DNA from: Gracilariopsis chorda
Lineage: Eukaryota > Rhodophyta > Florideophyceae > Gracilariales > Gracilariaceae
Assembly: GCA_003194525.1 (NCBI GenBank)
Contig: NBIV01000462.1
Coordinates: 1-26,959, forward strand
Length of the DNA stretch: 26,959 bases
Direction: 5' to 3'
Part shown: piece by piece, positions 24,705 through 26,959 of the stretch
How the letters are laid out: every line of letters starts with the position of its first letter
How positions within the stretch are numbered: position 1 is the stretch's first letter
The notes under the pieces: generated by a model
What the model was told of the DNA's origin: nothing
What the model saw: only the letters and a program-made list of their open reading frames with translations
Database searches by the model: none
Made by a program: the position numbers and the translations under genes

Positions 24705-26959
24705 CTAACCTTCCATCGGGCGCGCAATATACTTCTTCAAACGACGGGCGTGTATTCCATGGCGAGTGTACCGGTTGTGTGGAGAAACCAACGTGTACCT
24801 TGGATGGTGAGCCTTCACCACACGACATGGACCAAAGTACTCAGAGGAAAAAGCAGGCCATTTCACGGTAGTGTTCAGGGCCTTTCCACGAGCCACAAGG
24901 ACCAGATCACCGACTTCAAACTTCGTAATGGAGACTGCATCGACTTCCTTCAAAGGCCTCAGAGCAGAACGTTTAGCTCTATGATTCCTTGATGCGAGCA
25001 GCTCCACTGAGCGCAACCGGTCGGAGGAGTCCCCAACTCGTGCCACGACACCACCTTCATCGGAGGTCATACGTGGTTTCACGCCGTACAGCAACTCGAA
25101 CGGAGAGATCCCGCTGGCAAGATGTCTGCGCCGGTATCCGTACAGAACCGAAGGCAAGTGTTCGTCCCAACTTGAACGATTATCCAGAGCTTTCTTTCCT
25201 ATTGCTCTTTTCAGAGTACCAACCATTCTTTCAGCTCGGCCATTGGACATGGGGGCGTACGCCAAGACCGTTTTCCATTTGATACCATGGTCCTCCATGA
25301 ATGAGACGAGCGACTTAGAAGTGAAGCATGTAGCATTGTCCGACACCACGATACGAGGGAAACCAAACACGGCAATGATCTCTTTTCTCACGAAGTCTAT
25401 GACCTCCTGTGACGTAGACCATTTTGTCGCTACGGCAAGTGGCCAACCAGTCAAATGCTCAACACAAACCAGAATGAAACGGTTTCCGGATTCGGTAGTC
25501 GGAAGAGGACCTGCAAAATCAATCGAGAAGACGTCAAAGAGAGAGGAAATGGAAGTCCGAAGGTTGCTGTAATACCTTGGTAGTGGTGCGAGTCTCTGGC
25601 ATTCGTCACAACTCTTGACGTAGTTGCCGATATCTTCATGCATAGTGGGCCACCAGTATCTCTCAGTGATGAACTTCTTTGTAGTCTTCAAATCCCAGTG
25701 TCCAATCTCATCATGAAATGACTTGATAATGATCTGTCGGCGACCAATAACACGAACAACTCGTAGTGCGTTTGGCATCCTTCTGAACAATTTTCCTTCC
25801 CAGACCAGGAATTTCTTCGCATTTCGTCGGATTGCTTGGCGGAGACGTGCATCAGTCTCATCTGTAGGCAGACCACACAAGAAGCGCGCAATGTTTGCGT
25901 AGTATGGTTCAAGACCGGAGAAGTCGTCAGGCTCAACAGCCATACAAGCAAGGTCGCCTTCATCTTCTAACGGCTCGACCTCGTCTCCGTGAACTATCCT
26001 TGACAGATAATCTGCTGCGCCATTCTCCTTGCCTGCGCGATACACTATTTCAAAGTCATACTCGGCCAGAAAGTCTAGCCAGCGAGCTAAGCGTCCATGT
26101 ATATCGCGCTTCTGAAATGCATATCGTAAAGCCATATGGTCCGTGATTACCTTGAATGGAACAGACGAGAGTAGATACAATCTGAACTTCTTGAGAGCAA
26201 AGATAACTGCCAATGCTTCTCTTTCACATGCCGAGTAGTTCTTTTCCGCAGCGGTCATAGTACGACTGGCAAACTGCAGAGGATGTATCTTCCCATCTTC
26301 CTTTTTCTGAGAGAGAACTGCGCCGAGTGAAACAATAGAGGCGTCCGTTTCCACAATGAAAGGCTGCTCGAAGTTTGGAAATGAAAGTACCGGAGGCTCA
26401 GTCATCTTTTTCTTCAGACCGTGGAAAGCTTTTAGCATCTCTCCGGTCCAACGCAGCTTCTTATTCCCCGAGGTAGCACTGTGAAGCACGGCGGAGGTCT
26501 CAGCAAAGTTTCTGATGAACCTTCGATAGTATCCGGCTAGTCCCAGAAAAGATCGTAGTTCCGTAGTGGTGGCAGGAATTGGGGCATCCTGGATCTTAGC
26601 AATCTTCTCCTGGTCCACGTGCACTCCATCTCCGTTGATGACATGGACTAGAAGAGACACCTCCGATAGTGCAAAGAAAAATTTGAACAGTTTGAGCTTC
26701 AATCCATGCTTCGCAATCCGACCAATCACAGCCTTCAAGTGAATCACGTGCTCTCTGAGGCTTCTTGAGAATATGACAACGTCATCAATGTAAACCCGAA
26801 CGAATGGAAGTCCTCTTAGCACATGATCCATCATCCGTTGAAAGGTGGAAGGGGCATTCATGAGGCCAAATGGCATGACTTCGAACATGAAAGTGCCGTA
26901 TCTGCACACAAAGGTCGTCATCTCTTTGCAATCCTCAGACATCTTGACTTGCCAGTATC
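24705..26959 (-). CDS. Gypsy Pol copy 2, 5' end outside window
   Basis: The partial frame begins inside RT at the WQVKM segment, just downstream of motif A, and contains YIDD, the RNase H Asp/Glu residues, the integrase HHCC and DD35E residues and the GPY-type end, all identical to copy 1. The single change is Thr to Pro in AVE(T/P)DDFSG, in the tether between RNase H and integrase. Whether this copy has Asp or Asn in RT motif A cannot be seen, because the window ends a few codons short of it. Confidence 0.93.
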   Translation of the reverse strand, partial: YWQVKMSEDCKEMTTFVCRYGTFMFEVMPFGLMNAPSTFQRMMDHVLRGLPFVRVYIDDVVIFSRSLREHVIHLKAVIGRIAKHGLKLKLFKFFFALSEVSLLVHVINGDGVHVDQEKIAKIQDAPIPATTTELRSFLGLAGYYRRFIRNFAETSAVLHSATSGNKKLRWTGEMLKAFHGLKKKMTEPPVLSFPNFEQPFIVETDASIVSLGAVLSQKKEDGKIHPLQFASRTMTAAEKNYSACEREALAVIFALKKFRLYLLSSVPFKVITDHMALRYAFQKRDIHGRLARWLDFLAEYDFEIVYRAGKENGAADYLSRIVHGDEVEPLEDEGDLACMAVEPDDFSGLEPYYANIARFLCGLPTDETDARLRQAIRRNAKKFLVWEGKLFRRMPNALRVVRVIGRRQIIIKSFHDEIGHWDLKTTKKFITERYWWPTMHEDIGNYVKSCDECQRLAPLPRYYSNLRTSISSLFDVFSIDFAGPLPTTESGNRFILVCVEHLTGWPLAVATKWSTSQEVIDFVRKEIIAVFGFPRIVVSDNATCFTSKSLVSFMEDHGIKWKTVLAYAPMSNGRAERMVGTLKRAIGKKALDNRSSWDEHLPSVLYGYRRRHLASGISPFELLYGVKPRMTSDEGGVVARVGDSSDRLRSVELLASRNHRAKRSALRPLKEVDAVSITKFEVGDLVLVARGKALNTTVKWPAFSSEYFGPCRVVKAHHPRYTLVSPHNRYTRHGIHARRLKKYIARPMEG

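Larger units (their letters stand above)
23598..26959 (-). mobile_element. Ty3/gypsy element, copy 2, cut by window end
   Basis: Copy 2 is in tandem with copy 1 and shares its LTR. Only the 3' LTR and the downstream part of pol are inside the window. Over about 2.3 kb of pol I see one difference from copy 1 (25931 G versus 20253 T). Its gag, protease and 5' LTR, and the target-site duplicate for the array, should lie to the right of the window. Confidence 0.88.

Noticed and set aside
1..26959. CRISPR arrays, rRNA, bacterial operons or insertion sequences
   Set aside because: None was seen. The repeats present are LTRs, ankyrin units and short tandem duplications, and gene structure is eukaryotic.

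Overview
The window is eukaryotic nuclear DNA, and more than half of it is LTR retrotransposon. The evidence is a Ty1/copia element and Ty3/gypsy elements with long terminal repeats, ankyrin-repeat genes, a secreted cysteine-rich gene and TATA-driven minus-strand transcription units. The apparent host genes are intronless and widely spaced. This fits an alga or other protist with compact genes and many LTR elements; a florideophyte red alga is my best guess, at low confidence, because no lineage-specific gene is present.

Layout. 1-1906: a plus-strand gene decayed by frameshifts, with a few Gly/Asp-rich motifs resembling calcium-binding RTX repeats. 3073-8501: a complete minus-strand Ty1/copia element with two 211-bp LTRs that look identical and a 5-bp target duplication (GGGAG); its polyprotein is broken by three single-base shifts in the reverse transcriptase. 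8502-15412: host DNA holding a secreted protein with two tandem knottin-type cysteine modules (9636-10292), an ankyrin gene broken by one frameshift (11838-12742) and an intact ankyrin gene (13996-15168). 15413-17452: a minus-strand multipass membrane protein of unknown family. 17630-17870: a dense cluster of perfect palindromes. 17920-26959: two Ty3/gypsy elements in tandem on the minus strand. They share the central LTR (LTR-internal-LTR-internal), and the second runs off the window.

The two element classes have unrelated polymerases and different LTRs, yet they share a module of about 200 bp in their untranslated leaders, in the same orientation and at similar distances upstream of gag. 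Landmarks and hairpins are kept at nearly equal spacing. This is the least expected signal in the window. The gypsy element also starts gag inside its LTR, separates gag from protease by one in-frame TGA, places RT-RNaseH-integrase in a third, overlapping frame, and has Asn where the first catalytic RT aspartate is expected.

All alignments and comparisons were made by eye; no database search was run.
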